From positions 6,719 to 70,718 of the forward strand of contig JBIIJE010000002.1 in NCBI GenBank assembly GCA_044234005.1: a stretch of 64,000 nt of DNA, written 5' to 3'. The notes under the pieces are model-generated. The model made no database searches, was not told the DNA's origin, and was given only the letters and a program-made list of their open reading frames with translations. The position numbers and the translations under genes were made by a program. This DNA comes from OLB11 sp044234005 (GTDB taxonomy: Bacteria; Bacteroidota; Bacteroidia; Chitinophagales; Chitinophagaceae). Shown piece by piece: positions 54,928 through 64,000 of this stretch; position 1 is the first letter of the stretch; each line of letters opens with the position of its first letter.

Positions 54928-56139
54928 TTGAACTTTATTGACTTTCATTTTCATGAATCATTACAAGAAGGCTTAGATGCCATGAATTTTGAAAAAGCCA
55001 CACCTATCCAAGAACAAGCGATTCCTATCATTCTACAAAATCAAGATTTAATCGCTGTAGCGCAAACAGGTACTGGAAAAACAGCTGCCTTCTTATTACC
55101 TATTTTACATAAGTTAGCAAACAATCATGCGAATCATACCGACACACTTATTATTGTGCCAACCCGAGAATTGGCACTTCAAATAGATCAAGCTTTACAA
55201 GGCTTTGCCTACTTTACAGGCACCAGCTCTTTAGCAATATATGGTGGCGGGGATGGCATGAGTTTCGAAAATGAAAAACGTGCTTTAACCCAAGGTGCAA
55301 ATATTATTATTGCAACGCCAGGTCGATTATTATCACATTTAAAAATGGGGTATGTAAAGTTTAATAAGGTTGCTCATTTTATACTCGACGAAGCGGATAA
55401 AATGTTAGACATGGGCTTTCTAGATGACATCTTAGCTATTGCTAAATATCTACCTGAAAAAAAACAAAGTCTACTATTTTCAGCCACTATGCCAATTGGC
55501 ATACGCAAACTCGCAGAAAAAATATTGCATCAAGCTGCTCAAATTAGTATTGCCATTTCCAAACCTGCTGCGGGCATACAACAAAAAGCCTATGTGATAT
55601 ATGAAGCTCAAAAACTTCCATTATTAAAACACGTTCTAACCAATTCTACTTATCCAAGCATTTTACTTTTCTCTTCTACGAAGCAGATGGTCAAGCAGGT
55701 TGCTCATGAACTAAAACAATTAAAACTTTCAGTAAAAGCGATTCATGCAGATTTAGAACAAAATGAAAGAGAAGATGTTTTGCGTTCATTCAGAAGTAAG
55801 CAAACTCAAATTTTAGTGGCGACTGATATACTTTCAAGAGGAATAGACATTGATGATATTTCATTGGTTATCAATTACGATATGCCCAGTGATGCGGAAG
55901 ATTATATACACAGAATTGGTAGAACAGCGCGAGCAAACACCAAAGGTGAAGCCATTACTTTAATTTGTGAGAAAGATCAGCGAGGGTTCTCTAAAATTGA
56001 ACAATTGATGGAACAAGAAGTGCCTAAATTACAAGTACCTGAATTTCTTGGAGATACCCCTCTTTACCAACCTGAACTAAAAAGACCCTCGCAAAAACCA
56101 CAAGGCAAAAAAACATTTCATCGCAAGAAAAAGGCTTAA
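54928..56139 (+). CDS. DEAD-box ATP-dependent RNA helicase
   Basis: 403-residue helicase. All core motifs are present: Q-motif KATPIQEQA (23-31), Walker A AQTGTGKT (45-52), PTRELALQ, TPGRLL, DEADKML, SAT, VATDILSRGIDID and HRIGRTAR, followed by a short basic tail. Start: TTG at 54928, since no ATG is in frame before the Q-motif and the conserved upstream Phe. Of RhlE-like size; roles in ribosome assembly or RNA decay are usual. It begins 17 nt after the T9SS cargo stop and ends 4 nt into convergent gcvP. Confidence 0.93.
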   Translation: MNFIDFHFHESLQEGLDAMNFEKATPIQEQAIPIILQNQDLIAVAQTGTGKTAAFLLPILHKLANNHANHTDTLIIVPTRELALQIDQALQGFAYFTGTSSLAIYGGGDGMSFENEKRALTQGANIIIATPGRLLSHLKMGYVKFNKVAHFILDEADKMLDMGFLDDILAIAKYLPEKKQSLLFSATMPIGIRKLAEKILHQAAQISIAISKPAAGIQQKAYVIYEAQKLPLLKHVLTNSTYPSILLFSSTKQMVKQVAHELKQLKLSVKAIHADLEQNEREDVLRSFRSKQTQILVATDILSRGIDIDDISLVINYDMPSDAEDYIHRIGRTARANTKGEAITLICEKDQRGFSKIEQLMEQEVPKLQVPEFLGDTPLYQPELKRPSQKPQGKKTFHRKKKA

Positions 56140-58979
56140 TAGTTCTGCTCCATATAACTTTCTATAGGCTCGCAAGTGCATACCAAATTCCTGTCGCCAT
56201 GTGTATTATTGACGCGGCTAACTGATGGCCAAAATTTGTTTTCGCGAACCCAAGGCAATGGGAAAGCTGCTTGTTCTCTTGTATAATTTCGAGTCCATTC
56301 ATTTCGAGTAATTACAAACTGAGTGTGAGGCGCATGCTTCAATACATTCGATTTTGCATCAACTTCTCCGTTTACCACCATTTCAATTTCAGAACGAATG
56401 GCTAACATAGCATCGCAAAATCTATCTAACTCAGCTTTGTCTTCGCTCTCAGTTGGTTCAATCATTAAAGTGCCTGCTACAGGAAATGAAAGAGTAGGTG
56501 CATGAAAACCAAAGTCCATCAATCGCTTTGCAACATCTTCAGCTTCTATACCATTATTTTTAAAAGGTCGTAAATCAACAATAAATTCGTGAGCACAGGT
56601 TCCATTACTGCCCGTATAAAGAATTTTATAAGCAGCTTCTAGACGCGCTTTCATATAGTTCGCATTCAAAATAGCGTACTCTGTAGCTTTGCGCAAACCC
56701 ACATTGCCTAGCATTTTTATATACGCATATGAAATTAATAAAATACTCGCACTGCCATAAGGTGCAGCTGAAACTGCATGAATAGGATTTTCGCCACCTG
56801 TTGCATGCATAACATGGGTTGGCAAAAAGGCTGCTAATTGCGATTTTACACAAATTGGCCCCATGCCTGGACCGCCTCCGCCATGCGGAATTGCGAATGT
56901 TTTATGCAAATTTAAATGGCAAACATCCGCGCCAATTAAACCAGGACTTGTCAATCCAACTTGTGCATTCATATTGGCTCCATCCATATATACTTGTCCT
57001 CCATGCGTATGTATAAGATTACAGATTTCTTTGATGGTTTCTTCAAACACACCGTGTGTGGATGGATAGGTAACCATTAATCCAGCAAGGTTAGTGCTAT
57101 GCTGTTCCACCTTTGATTGCATATCTGCCATATCAATATTACCCTTGTCATCGCAGGCGACAATCACAATTTTAAATCCGCACATGGCTGCACTTGCAGG
57201 ATTAGTACCATGTGCTGAAATTGGGATAATTATCACATTGCGATGATAGTCGCCACGACTTTCATGATATGCCTTTATAACTAGCAACCCCGTGTATTCA
57301 CCTTGCGCTCCGGAGTTAGGTTGCAAGCTACAAGCATCAAAGCCTGTTATTTCAGCCAAATCAGATTCAAGCTCTTGAATTAAAGATTGATACCCTTGCC
57401 ATTGATGGCGAGGTGCGAATGGATGCAGCGAACCCCAATGCGGATTGCTTACAGGAATCATTTCACTCGCTGCATTCAATTTCATGGTACAACTTCCTAG
57501 TGAAATCATAGATCGATTTAGTGCTAAATCTTTATCTTCTAAAGATTTGATATATCGCATCATTTTGCTTTCACTATGATGTTCGTGAAAAACAGGATGC
57601 ATTAAAAATTCAGAAGTACGAGTTGCCCAATCTGGAATATGATTTAGTATATCGCTATATCTAATTTCTCCACCTTTTAAAACACTTGCTATTTTTACAA
57701 TATGAGCCGGCAAAATAGTTTCATCTAATGAAATCCCAATATATGTAGTATCAATTTTTCGCGCATTAAATCCTTCACTTTCTAGCGCCAAAATGGATTC
57801 ATCAGCGTTTGCTACATTTATTTTTAAGGTATCAAAATAATTTGAATGTACAATCCTCTCCGCTAAAGAATCGGCTAAGGCCCGTGTATAGCTTGTTACA
57901 CGTTTAGCGATATCTTTTAATCCGTTCGGACCATGATAGACTGCATACATGGCCGCCATGTTTGACAAAAGAGCTTGTGCGGTGCAAATATTAGAAGTTG
58001 CTTTTTCACGACGGATATGTTGTTCTCGAGTTTGTAATGCCATACGCAAACAACGCTTACCTTCGGCATCCACGCTTACGCCTATAATTCGCCCTGGAAT
58101 TATTCTTTTGTAGTCATCAATGGTAGCAAAATAAGCTGCATGAGGTCCGCCAAAACCCATAGGAACACCAAATCGTTGGGTATTACCTATTGCTACATCA
58201 GCGCCTAACTCGCCGGGAGGTGTGAGTAACGTTAGAGCCAATAAATCGCACGCCATAATCACGCCACAATCAACCGATTTAGCATGTTGAATAAACGTTC
58301 GATAATCATCTACTCTACCTTCACTATTTGGATATTGAATTAATGCTCCAAAAAAAGTATCGTCAAGTTGGACGTTTTGGTACAAATCAATTACCAATTC
58401 AACTCCTACAGGCAATGATCTTGTTCTTATTACATCTATTGTTTGAGGAAAACAATTAGCATCTATGAAGAATTTATGTTTACCCTCTTTCCCTTTCGAA
58501 CCGTTCAATAATGTCATAGCTTCGGCTGCCGCTGTTGCCTCGTCAAGTAAGGATGCATTTGCGATTGGCAAGCCAGTTAGATCACTTATCATGGTTTGGA
58601 AATTCAACAAACTTTCTAAACGACCTTGAGCAATTTCGGCTTGATAAGGTGTATACTGTGTATACCATCCTGGATTCTCAAAAACATTTCTTAAAATTAC
58701 GCTAGGTGTAATTGTTCCATAATAGCCCATTCCTATGCAGTTTTTCAAAAGCAGATTCTTCTTCCCTAATTCCTGAATATGGTGCAAATACTCAAACTCG
58801 CTCATAGGTGAAGAGACTTTTAATTCACCTTGTAAACGTATTCCGCTTGGTACAGTTTTATTAATTAATTCATCCATTGAATGAAAACCAATAGTTTGAA
58901 GCATTTGAGCTGTTTCATTTTCATTTGGACCAATATGACGTTTGATAAATTCGTGCTGCTGTTTGTCGTGTAAATGCAT
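56136..58979 (-). CDS. gcvP: Glycine dehydrogenase (decarboxylating), P protein
   Basis: 947-residue fused P protein (both halves in one chain) of the glycine cleavage system. PLP-binding Lys693 lies in NLHKTFAIPHGGGGPGMGP. Other blocks are IGMGYYGTITP near the start, MLLNGSKGKEGK and NNTHGDRNLVCTCEP at the end. It decarboxylates glycine and passes the aminomethyl group to the H protein. gcvH and gcvT are not in the window. Length and motifs are complete. Confidence 0.97.
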   Translation of the reverse strand: MHLHDKQQHEFIKRHIGPNENETAQMLQTIGFHSMDELINKTVPSGIRLQGELKVSSPMSEFEYLHHIQELGKKNLLLKNCIGMGYYGTITPSVILRNVFENPGWYTQYTPYQAEIAQGRLESLLNFQTMISDLTGLPIANASLLDEATAAAEAMTLLNGSKGKEGKHKFFIDANCFPQTIDVIRTRSLPVGVELVIDLYQNVQLDDTFFGALIQYPNSEGRVDDYRTFIQHAKSVDCGVIMACDLLALTLLTPPGELGADVAIGNTQRFGVPMGFGGPHAAYFATIDDYKRIIPGRIIGVSVDAEGKRCLRMALQTREQHIRREKATSNICTAQALLSNMAAMYAVYHGPNGLKDIAKRVTSYTRALADSLAERIVHSNYFDTLKINVANADESILALESEGFNARKIDTTYIGISLDETILPAHIVKIASVLKGGEIRYSDILNHIPDWATRTSEFLMHPVFHEHHSESKMMRYIKSLEDKDLALNRSMISLGSCTMKLNAASEMIPVSNPHWGSLHPFAPRHQWQGYQSLIQELESDLAEITGFDACSLQPNSGAQGEYTGLLVIKAYHESRGDYHRNVIIIPISAHGTNPASAAMCGFKIVIVACDDKGNIDMADMQSKVEQHSTNLAGLMVTYPSTHGVFEETIKEICNLIHTHGGQVYMDGANMNAQVGLTSPGLIGADVCHLNLHKTFAIPHGGGGPGMGPICVKSQLAAFLPTHVMHATGGENPIHAVSAAPYGSASILLISYAYIKMLGNVGLRKATEYAILNANYMKARLEAAYKILYTGSNGTCAHEFIVDLRPFKNNGIEAEDVAKRLMDFGFHAPTLSFPVAGTLMIEPTESEDKAELDRFCDAMLAIRSEIEMVVNGEVDAKSNVLKHAPHTQFVITRNEWTRNYTREQAAFPLPWVRENKFWPSVSRVNNTHGDRNLVCTCEPIESYMEQNY

Positions 58980-59069
58980 CAGGATAAAATTAAAATGCGA
59001 ATTTACGAAGCGAAACGTATTAATCGTAAATTTTTACCAACTGTATATAGTTATTAAAAATATTTCCGA

Positions 59070-59849
59070 CTATAACTTCGCCATAGGATTGACTAGTCCT
59101 TTAAAATCTATTAAATCTACTTTGAGAGAGCCGAACAATATCTCTGCTTTGGCACGAATAGGAATGTGATTTTTATCATCTGATACCCAAACTATTAAAT
59201 CTTCTTCATGTTTAAAAATTCGACCTTTCTGAACAATGGGAACAAATTTAAGACATCGAATCTTACCAAATTCTGTCTTTACTACCTGACGACCTTTATA
59301 TCGAATTTGCAAATTGTACATTTCACCATCAACAATGGTTGGCATCGAATATACTTGTCCTTCTCTGGATTCACCAAGTGGCAAAGTCCTAGCATAAAAA
59401 AATGCAGACAACATATCTTGACAGTTTTCAGTAATAGGATAAGTTTTATCCTTATCTGTAACTTTATTTTCTTTATGATTAAATATATAGTCTTGCGCCA
59501 TCCGATAGCCCCCTTCATCCACCCTGCGTCCAAAAAACCAGGGTATCATTGCCTCTTCATCGATATAAGACTCGTATCTATCACGCACTTTAAAAAAGAA
59601 ATCAAAGCTCCCACGAGAAATGCCACTTCCTATTACATGTAATGTATTATGACTTCCGAATTTTTTATTATCTTCTGCAATTTCAATAGTTGCTCGCACT
59701 GCGTCAATAAAACCATAGTGAATTTTATAGGTCAATTTTTCTCCTCTGGCAAATGCGTGATTTGTGACTTTTCGAAAAATCGGATTTTGGGCGTATAATG
59801 GACATGCCAAGAAAATAATCAGCAAAAATTGTGGAATAATATTCTTCAT
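59070..59849 (-). CDS. DUF3108 exported protein
   Basis: 259-residue exported protein with signal peptide (IPQFLLIIFLACPLYAQ). The body starts AFARGEKLTYKIHYGFIDAVRATIEI, the standard DUF3108 opening, and has FFFKVRDRYESYIDEEAMIP and a mature C-terminus DDKNHIPIRAKAEILFGSLKVDL. The predicted fold is a beta-rich periplasmic domain; function unknown. It lies 90 nt upstream of gcvP on the same strand but has no obvious link to it. Confidence 0.85.
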   Translation of the reverse strand: MKNIIPQFLLIIFLACPLYAQNPIFRKVTNHAFARGEKLTYKIHYGFIDAVRATIEIAEDNKKFGSHNTLHVIGSGISRGSFDFFFKVRDRYESYIDEEAMIPWFFGRRVDEGGYRMAQDYIFNHKENKVTDKDKTYPITENCQDMLSAFFYARTLPLGESREGQVYSMPTIVDGEMYNLQIRYKGRQVVKTEFGKIRCLKFVPIVQKGRIFKHEEDLIVWVSDDKNHIPIRAKAEILFGSLKVDLIDFKGLVNPMAKL

Positions 59850-59886
59850 TTATAAATGTCGTGCGTGTTTAAAAGTAATAACTATT

Positions 59887-61035
59887 TTATTGGAGTGTTT
59901 TTATTTTTACTTTACTCAGACTAAAGCTATGACGATAAGTTATATAGACAGATTGCGCATGTTCAAAAAAATTATTATTTATATCGAAATAAGGCTCCAA
60001 TCTTAGATCAAGATAAAAATCGTGAAATAGCAATTTTTGATATAAAAGACGAACAAAAAGCAATTGACGTAGTGGAGAGAGAACAGTACTTCTGTTATAT
60101 AAAGATGGAACTGATTGAAACAAATCACCCCCACGAGATGCTAAGAAAGTTTTACCGAACCAATAACTTACCGATGCATTCAAGTTATAATTTGAGTTCA
60201 GCATTGCATTTAAGTAAACGCCTTCACCTGTCGTATAAGGATTCAATTTAGAATTTCCAGCTTCTCGATACATGAGATAATAGTTCTGGAAATTAAGTTC
60301 CTTCAGAAGTCGGCTTTTAAATTTGAATTTATAATCGAAGCCTAAAGCTAGATTGAATTTCGTTTGAACTGCTTGATTAATCGTATCTATTTGACCTCCC
60401 TGATGCACAAGCAACCCTTGTATTGGAATCGTAAGCGAGGACTTTGCATTGTTGAATACCTGAAATTGGCTCGAATGCCCAGCGGTGAACTCTTCTTGAT
60501 AATTAGATTGATTGTATTGCATCACTTCCCAGTTTATCCAAGTATCAGTCCAAATTCGCTTGTTATCAAATTTCAATTGAATGCCATTTTCGACATTGTT
60601 CGTTACAAATCTTTCAAAATTGAAAATAGGTTCTATCAGGCGGTGTGAAAAATTTGCTTCTAGGTTTCCTACAATTAATGCAAAATTATTTTTTTGATAT
60701 TTCAAACTAAGTATTGGAGAAATTTCTTTGAAAGTTCCATTTCCAAAATCTTTACGAATAAATACACCCCCTTGAATTATAAGATGCTTATGAGGCTGAT
60801 AAGAAATATTAGTTTGCAACAAAGACCCGAATAGAGTGTAACCATTTGCGATATCATGAAAATATTCATTGTTACGTAAAAAATTTTGGTTGGCAATGCG
60901 CAAGCTAATTGTTTGATCATTTGAATCAGACATTTCGATATTTTGTTCAAGCCCTAAATTACTGACTTGAGCTTCTATTTTATTTGCAAAAATTACAAAT
61001 ATGGCTATCACTGCATAAACGCATTTTGAGAACAT
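59887..61035 (-). CDS. Predicted outer-membrane beta-barrel protein, unknown family
   Basis: 382-residue exported protein (signal peptide KCVYAVIAIFVIFANKIEAQ). The rest alternates aromatic and polar residues in short strands (for example LIIQGGVFIRKDF, FNLALGFDYKFKF, LNLNASVSYWFG-like stretches), consistent with an outer-membrane barrel of about 14-16 strands. I do not recognise the family. It lies between the DUF3108 gene and the sensor kinase, 39 nt from the kinase stop, so it could be co-transcribed with the kinase. Confidence 0.65.
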   Translation of the reverse strand: MFSKCVYAVIAIFVIFANKIEAQVSNLGLEQNIEMSDSNDQTISLRIANQNFLRNNEYFHDIANGYTLFGSLLQTNISYQPHKHLIIQGGVFIRKDFGNGTFKEISPILSLKYQKNNFALIVGNLEANFSHRLIEPIFNFERFVTNNVENGIQLKFDNKRIWTDTWINWEVMQYNQSNYQEEFTAGHSSQFQVFNNAKSSLTIPIQGLLVHQGGQIDTINQAVQTKFNLALGFDYKFKFKSRLLKELNFQNYYLMYREAGNSKLNPYTTGEGVYLNAMLNSNYNLNASVSYWFGKTFLASRGGDLFQSVPSLYNRSTVLSPLRQLLFVRLLYQKLLFHDFYLDLRLEPYFDINNNFFEHAQSVYITYRHSFSLSKVKIKTLQ

Positions 61036-61074
61036 GGGTTAAAAATAATGTAGAAATAGTTGTAAAGTTCGAAA

Positions 61075-63987
61075 TCAATCCATTAATCCTGAATCGTAAT
61101 CAATGGTTAATAAAGGAAAATAAAAAGTTGTTTCGGCGCCGACTATTTCATTCGAATTATTATAACGATTTTTATAAGAGAAATGTATCGAGCTATTCGT
61201 CAGACGTTCAACAATATTAATTTTGCTCTTGATCAAGCGTAAACCTTTTGAGACATAATCTTTTTGAACAGCCTCCTTTGGGAAACCTCCGCCGTTATCC
61301 GATATAACACACTCAACCGTGTTATTTTGCAAGGCAAAATTTATCTTAATATAACCATTGATTCCATCTCGAATTGCATGTTTAATCGAGTTTTCGATAA
61401 CCGGCTGAATAAGGAGAGAAGGAATGTAATATTGCAATAATTTGGGGGAGTCGTATTTTACATCATAGGTAAAACTATCACTGCGTTTAATTTTTTCAAG
61501 TTCCAAATAATTATTCAAGTACTTCACTTCATCGTCTAACTTAATAAGCAGTCGTCCGCTATGATCTATTGTTTTTCGCAAAATTCCAGAAAACTCAGTT
61601 ACATAACTATTCGCTTTTTTAAAGTCATTTAGATGAAATAAGCCTTGCATTGTGTTGAGCGAATTAAATAAAAAGTGAGGATTAATAGCCGATTTCCATG
61701 CAGATAATTCGAGGTTACGAATTTTCGCATCTAGCTCCGCCTTTTCTATTTGTTTTTTCTTAGCTCGTTGCACAAAATAATAAACTAATAAAATTATAAA
61801 CGCTATTATTACCGAAAAAACCAGTACTTTAAACCATATTGTTTGATAAAAATATGGCTCCACACAAACATGAAGAATTTTCACATTGCTTTTCGTACCT
61901 TCTGTATTTAATGCAAATGCCTCAAAAATGTATTCTCCAGGCTTTTCAATCTTTATGGTTACGTTCTTATCGATTGAGTGAGTATAACTTGTATCTATTT
62001 CTTTTATCCGATAATAATATGTCACACCGCCTTTTACATTAAAATTCAATGCGTTGAGCACAAAAGTTAAACTCGTATCTGTATGTGTTTGAATGATGGG
62101 AGGCAAATCCCATGTAGTATCATTCGCTTTATAAATGGGCTTAATAAAAAATGGGAATGTTCGATTTTGTTTAATGGACGAAATTGGCAAAATACATAAA
62201 CCCTTTTCTGTGGCAGCATATAGCGTATCATTCTCAATGGCTAAGTCAAAAACTGTATTTGAAGGTAGCCCATCCGACTCATAAACATGGGTAATTTTCT
62301 CAGTTGCAAAATCGTAGACATGAATACCTTTTTTAGAAGCTGTATATAATTTATTTTTATAAATATAAGATCGATAGCAAGTATTAGTGTTTATGCCATT
62401 ACTTGAATTAATGTTCTTTAAAACTTTATGATTATGAATGAAGAAAATTCCTTTCTCTATAGTGGTTGCAATCAATAGAGAATCTTTCACTATTAAATCG
62501 TTCGCCCTGTAATCGAAAGGAATGTTTAATTGGTAAGGATAAAATTGCTTATCTTTTAGGTAGTACAAAGAATCTTGAGTGCCAAAAATCATTTGGTTGT
62601 TGTAGGAGGCATAAGAGTAGAAGCGTTTACTACCTGAGACTGAGTCAACCAATTTACCTGAAATAGAATTGTAAAAACCAACATACCCAGCAGATAGTAC
62701 TACAAGTTGATTGTTCAAGATATAAATACTTTTTATTGCCCCATAAGTCGGCTTTAAAATATTCAAATGGTTCGCTATATATTTTACTACCTTATTGTGC
62801 GCTGCGGCATAAATACCATTCTTAGTAACAAGAATTCGAGAAATACCATTTTGGATTACACTTTTATCATTTAGCTCTATAATCTTTTCATCTTCAAGAT
62901 TCTTTAGAGCAACTATCAATCTATCCTTTTTTGTTCCGATTAAAATACTTCTATTAGATGTAGCAACAGATGTTAGACAATTATCATTAAACTCACTATA
63001 TCTGCGACGCAATTTCTTTTTAATTTTATAAACACCATTAGAAGGTGTACAACCCCAAATATTCCCATTGCTGTCAGAATTTAAGTAAGTAAATTTATCC
63101 ATTTGAATTAGATAGCCTACTACATTTAAACTCTGTTCTTGCAATTTAATCCCTTTAGAAGTAGGAATCCAAAATATGGAGTCCGCAAATAAAAGATTCC
63201 AACGAAAAGAGGATGCACGCAAAGCATTGTCCTCTAAAATAGTGCTGTCAGAGATAACCAACTCATTATTTGATAAAATATGAAAGATTCGAGTATTCAA
63301 TTTTTTCATGCCACAAGAACCCAGCCCTCTAATATTTGAATTAACATGTATAATACTCAAGTCATCAATATTCAATCTTACAGCTTTACTTCCCATTACA
63401 TTTATTGTGTTCATGTATTCATAAAGACAGAATCCATCATTTGCATCCAAGTCAATAAAAGTCTCAAAAACTAAATTGCTTGGCGTGAGCTTAACTAAAT
63501 ATTCGTTCTGTCTGAACCATAGATTCCCTTTATAATCCTCTAAGAACTTAGGAGTAGAGTGTCTATTTTTAACCTTATTCAACACACTATCATTATCACT
63601 TGTATGCACTTTGTCATTCATAATATAGGCAACCCCATTATAAAAGCTACTCATCCATATCCTATTTTTGCTGTCGCAAAAAAGCTCAAAAACTTCATTA
63701 CTTGGCAAACCATCTTTAGTTGTGAAGGTTTTAAAAGTAATGCCATCATATTTAGCTACACCTGCATCTGTACAAAACCAAAGAAAGCCATCTCTATCGC
63801 TTGTAACACCATAAACAGTATTAGAAGGCAAACCATCTTCTATCGTATAATGTTTGATAGCATAACCATTTTCATAATCTTGCCCATGACATATTAAGAA
63901 AGCAAAATTAATTAAGCCTATAAAAAGGAAAAACCTTAATCTAAGGAAGTGCTGTAGTAAGTAGTATGTAATTTCGCTTTTTCTCAT
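61075..63987 (-). CDS. Propeller-type LytS histidine kinase
   Basis: 970-residue hybrid-sensor-like kinase. N-terminal signal/anchor (LFIGLINFAFLICHG), two-component regulator propeller repeats (about 40-600; YTIEDGLPSNTVYGVTSDRDG repeated in spirit), a Y_Y_Y domain (about 630-710), one membrane helix (about 725-747, VLVFSVIIAFIILLVYYFV), then the LytS-type kinase with phospho-acceptor His771 in INPHFLFNSLN and an ATPase domain (IQPVIENSIKHAI, ISDNGGGF). Such kinases sense ligands in the periplasm and signal to LytTR regulators; none is in the window, though one could lie beyond 64000. Confidence 0.9.
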   Translation of the reverse strand: MRKSEITYYLLQHFLRLRFFLFIGLINFAFLICHGQDYENGYAIKHYTIEDGLPSNTVYGVTSDRDGFLWFCTDAGVAKYDGITFKTFTTKDGLPSNEVFELFCDSKNRIWMSSFYNGVAYIMNDKVHTSDNDSVLNKVKNRHSTPKFLEDYKGNLWFRQNEYLVKLTPSNLVFETFIDLDANDGFCLYEYMNTINVMGSKAVRLNIDDLSIIHVNSNIRGLGSCGMKKLNTRIFHILSNNELVISDSTILEDNALRASSFRWNLLFADSIFWIPTSKGIKLQEQSLNVVGYLIQMDKFTYLNSDSNGNIWGCTPSNGVYKIKKKLRRRYSEFNDNCLTSVATSNRSILIGTKKDRLIVALKNLEDEKIIELNDKSVIQNGISRILVTKNGIYAAAHNKVVKYIANHLNILKPTYGAIKSIYILNNQLVVLSAGYVGFYNSISGKLVDSVSGSKRFYSYASYNNQMIFGTQDSLYYLKDKQFYPYQLNIPFDYRANDLIVKDSLLIATTIEKGIFFIHNHKVLKNINSSNGINTNTCYRSYIYKNKLYTASKKGIHVYDFATEKITHVYESDGLPSNTVFDLAIENDTLYAATEKGLCILPISSIKQNRTFPFFIKPIYKANDTTWDLPPIIQTHTDTSLTFVLNALNFNVKGGVTYYYRIKEIDTSYTHSIDKNVTIKIEKPGEYIFEAFALNTEGTKSNVKILHVCVEPYFYQTIWFKVLVFSVIIAFIILLVYYFVQRAKKKQIEKAELDAKIRNLELSAWKSAINPHFLFNSLNTMQGLFHLNDFKKANSYVTEFSGILRKTIDHSGRLLIKLDDEVKYLNNYLELEKIKRSDSFTYDVKYDSPKLLQYYIPSLLIQPVIENSIKHAIRDGINGYIKINFALQNNTVECVISDNGGGFPKEAVQKDYVSKGLRLIKSKINIVERLTNSSIHFSYKNRYNNSNEIVGAETTFYFPLLTIDYDSGLMD

Positions 63988-64000
63988 ATTTTGTCCTATA

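Noticed and set aside
1..64000. CRISPR arrays, prophage, IS elements, tRNA or rRNA genes
   Set aside because: No regularly spaced repeats, transposase or integrase genes, phage structural genes or cloverleaf sequences were found on reading both strands.

Overview
The window is AT-rich chromosomal DNA from a member of the Bacteroidota. The evidence is two type IX secretion (T9SS) components (PorV, PorU), two cargo proteins with C-terminal T9SS type A sorting domains, the gliding-associated GldE beside ssb and mutY, and promoter-like TTG-N19-TAnnTTTG elements. Small ribosomal proteins of the THX and Cox24/mS38 type, a DUF349 protein, DUF5916 and DUF6089 proteins and a propeller-type LytS histidine kinase also fit. 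The exact family cannot be fixed from the sequence; a Chitinophagia/Sphingobacteriia-like lineage is my inference. No tRNA, rRNA, CRISPR array, IS element or prophage was recognised. Nearly all genes are core or envelope genes.

Layout. 0.1-2.6 kb (+): LysM/RlpA-like cell-wall protein and a GT9 glycosyltransferase. 2.6-5.4 kb (-): SET-domain gene, mreD, mreC, mreB. 5.6-11 kb: SGNH esterase lipoprotein (-), alpha/beta hydrolase and CBS protein (+), then THX, HU, a DUF4286 protein, exonuclease III and a small T9SS cargo protein (-). 11.1-12.6 kb (+): a GC-richer, apparently structured RNA ending in a terminator, then an amidohydrolase. 12.6-26.1 kb (-): DUF6089, pfkA, DUF5916, ispF, porV, porU, gldE, ssb, mutY. 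26.2-31.0 kb (+): IHF-like protein, TPR protein, Cox24-like protein, RNase G, MtgA, Asd. 31.0-40.8 kb (-): degenerate arginase-family protein, Xaa-Pro aminopeptidase, MacB-type permease, TM2 protein, leucine-type dehydrogenase, DUF349 protein, pgk, lysine-rich periplasmic protein. 41.0-42.2 kb (+): cystathionine gamma-synthase type enzyme. 42.2-47.8 kb (-): a broken archaemetzincin gene, LRR protein, DUF4349 lipoprotein, M28 peptidase, dipeptide epimerase. 47.9-50 kb (+): feoB, then hemW (-). 51.2-56.1 kb (+): Omp85-like protein, T9SS cargo, DEAD-box helicase. 56.1-64 kb (-): gcvP, DUF3108 protein, outer-membrane-like protein, histidine kinase.

How the genes fit together. The unifying theme is the cell envelope: MreBCD and MtgA shape and build the wall, PorU/PorV process and attach secreted cargo, and Omp85-like, DUF6089 and DUF5916 proteins occupy the outer membrane. 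A second group is genome and RNA upkeep (HU, IHF-like, Ssb, MutY, exonuclease III, RNase G, DEAD helicase). The rest is central metabolism (Pfk, Pgk, GcvP, Asd, IspF, leucine dehydrogenase, transsulfuration).

The least ordinary items are the structured RNA at 11.1-11.4 kb, a possible sRNA at 32.5 kb, the archaemetzincin pseudogene with three lesions, a hairpin between the gldE promoter and its start codon, a nested palindrome at 35.5 kb, an arginase-fold protein lacking metal ligands, and a charged tail on PorV. I found no convincing new multi-gene system such as a defence island or biosynthetic cluster.
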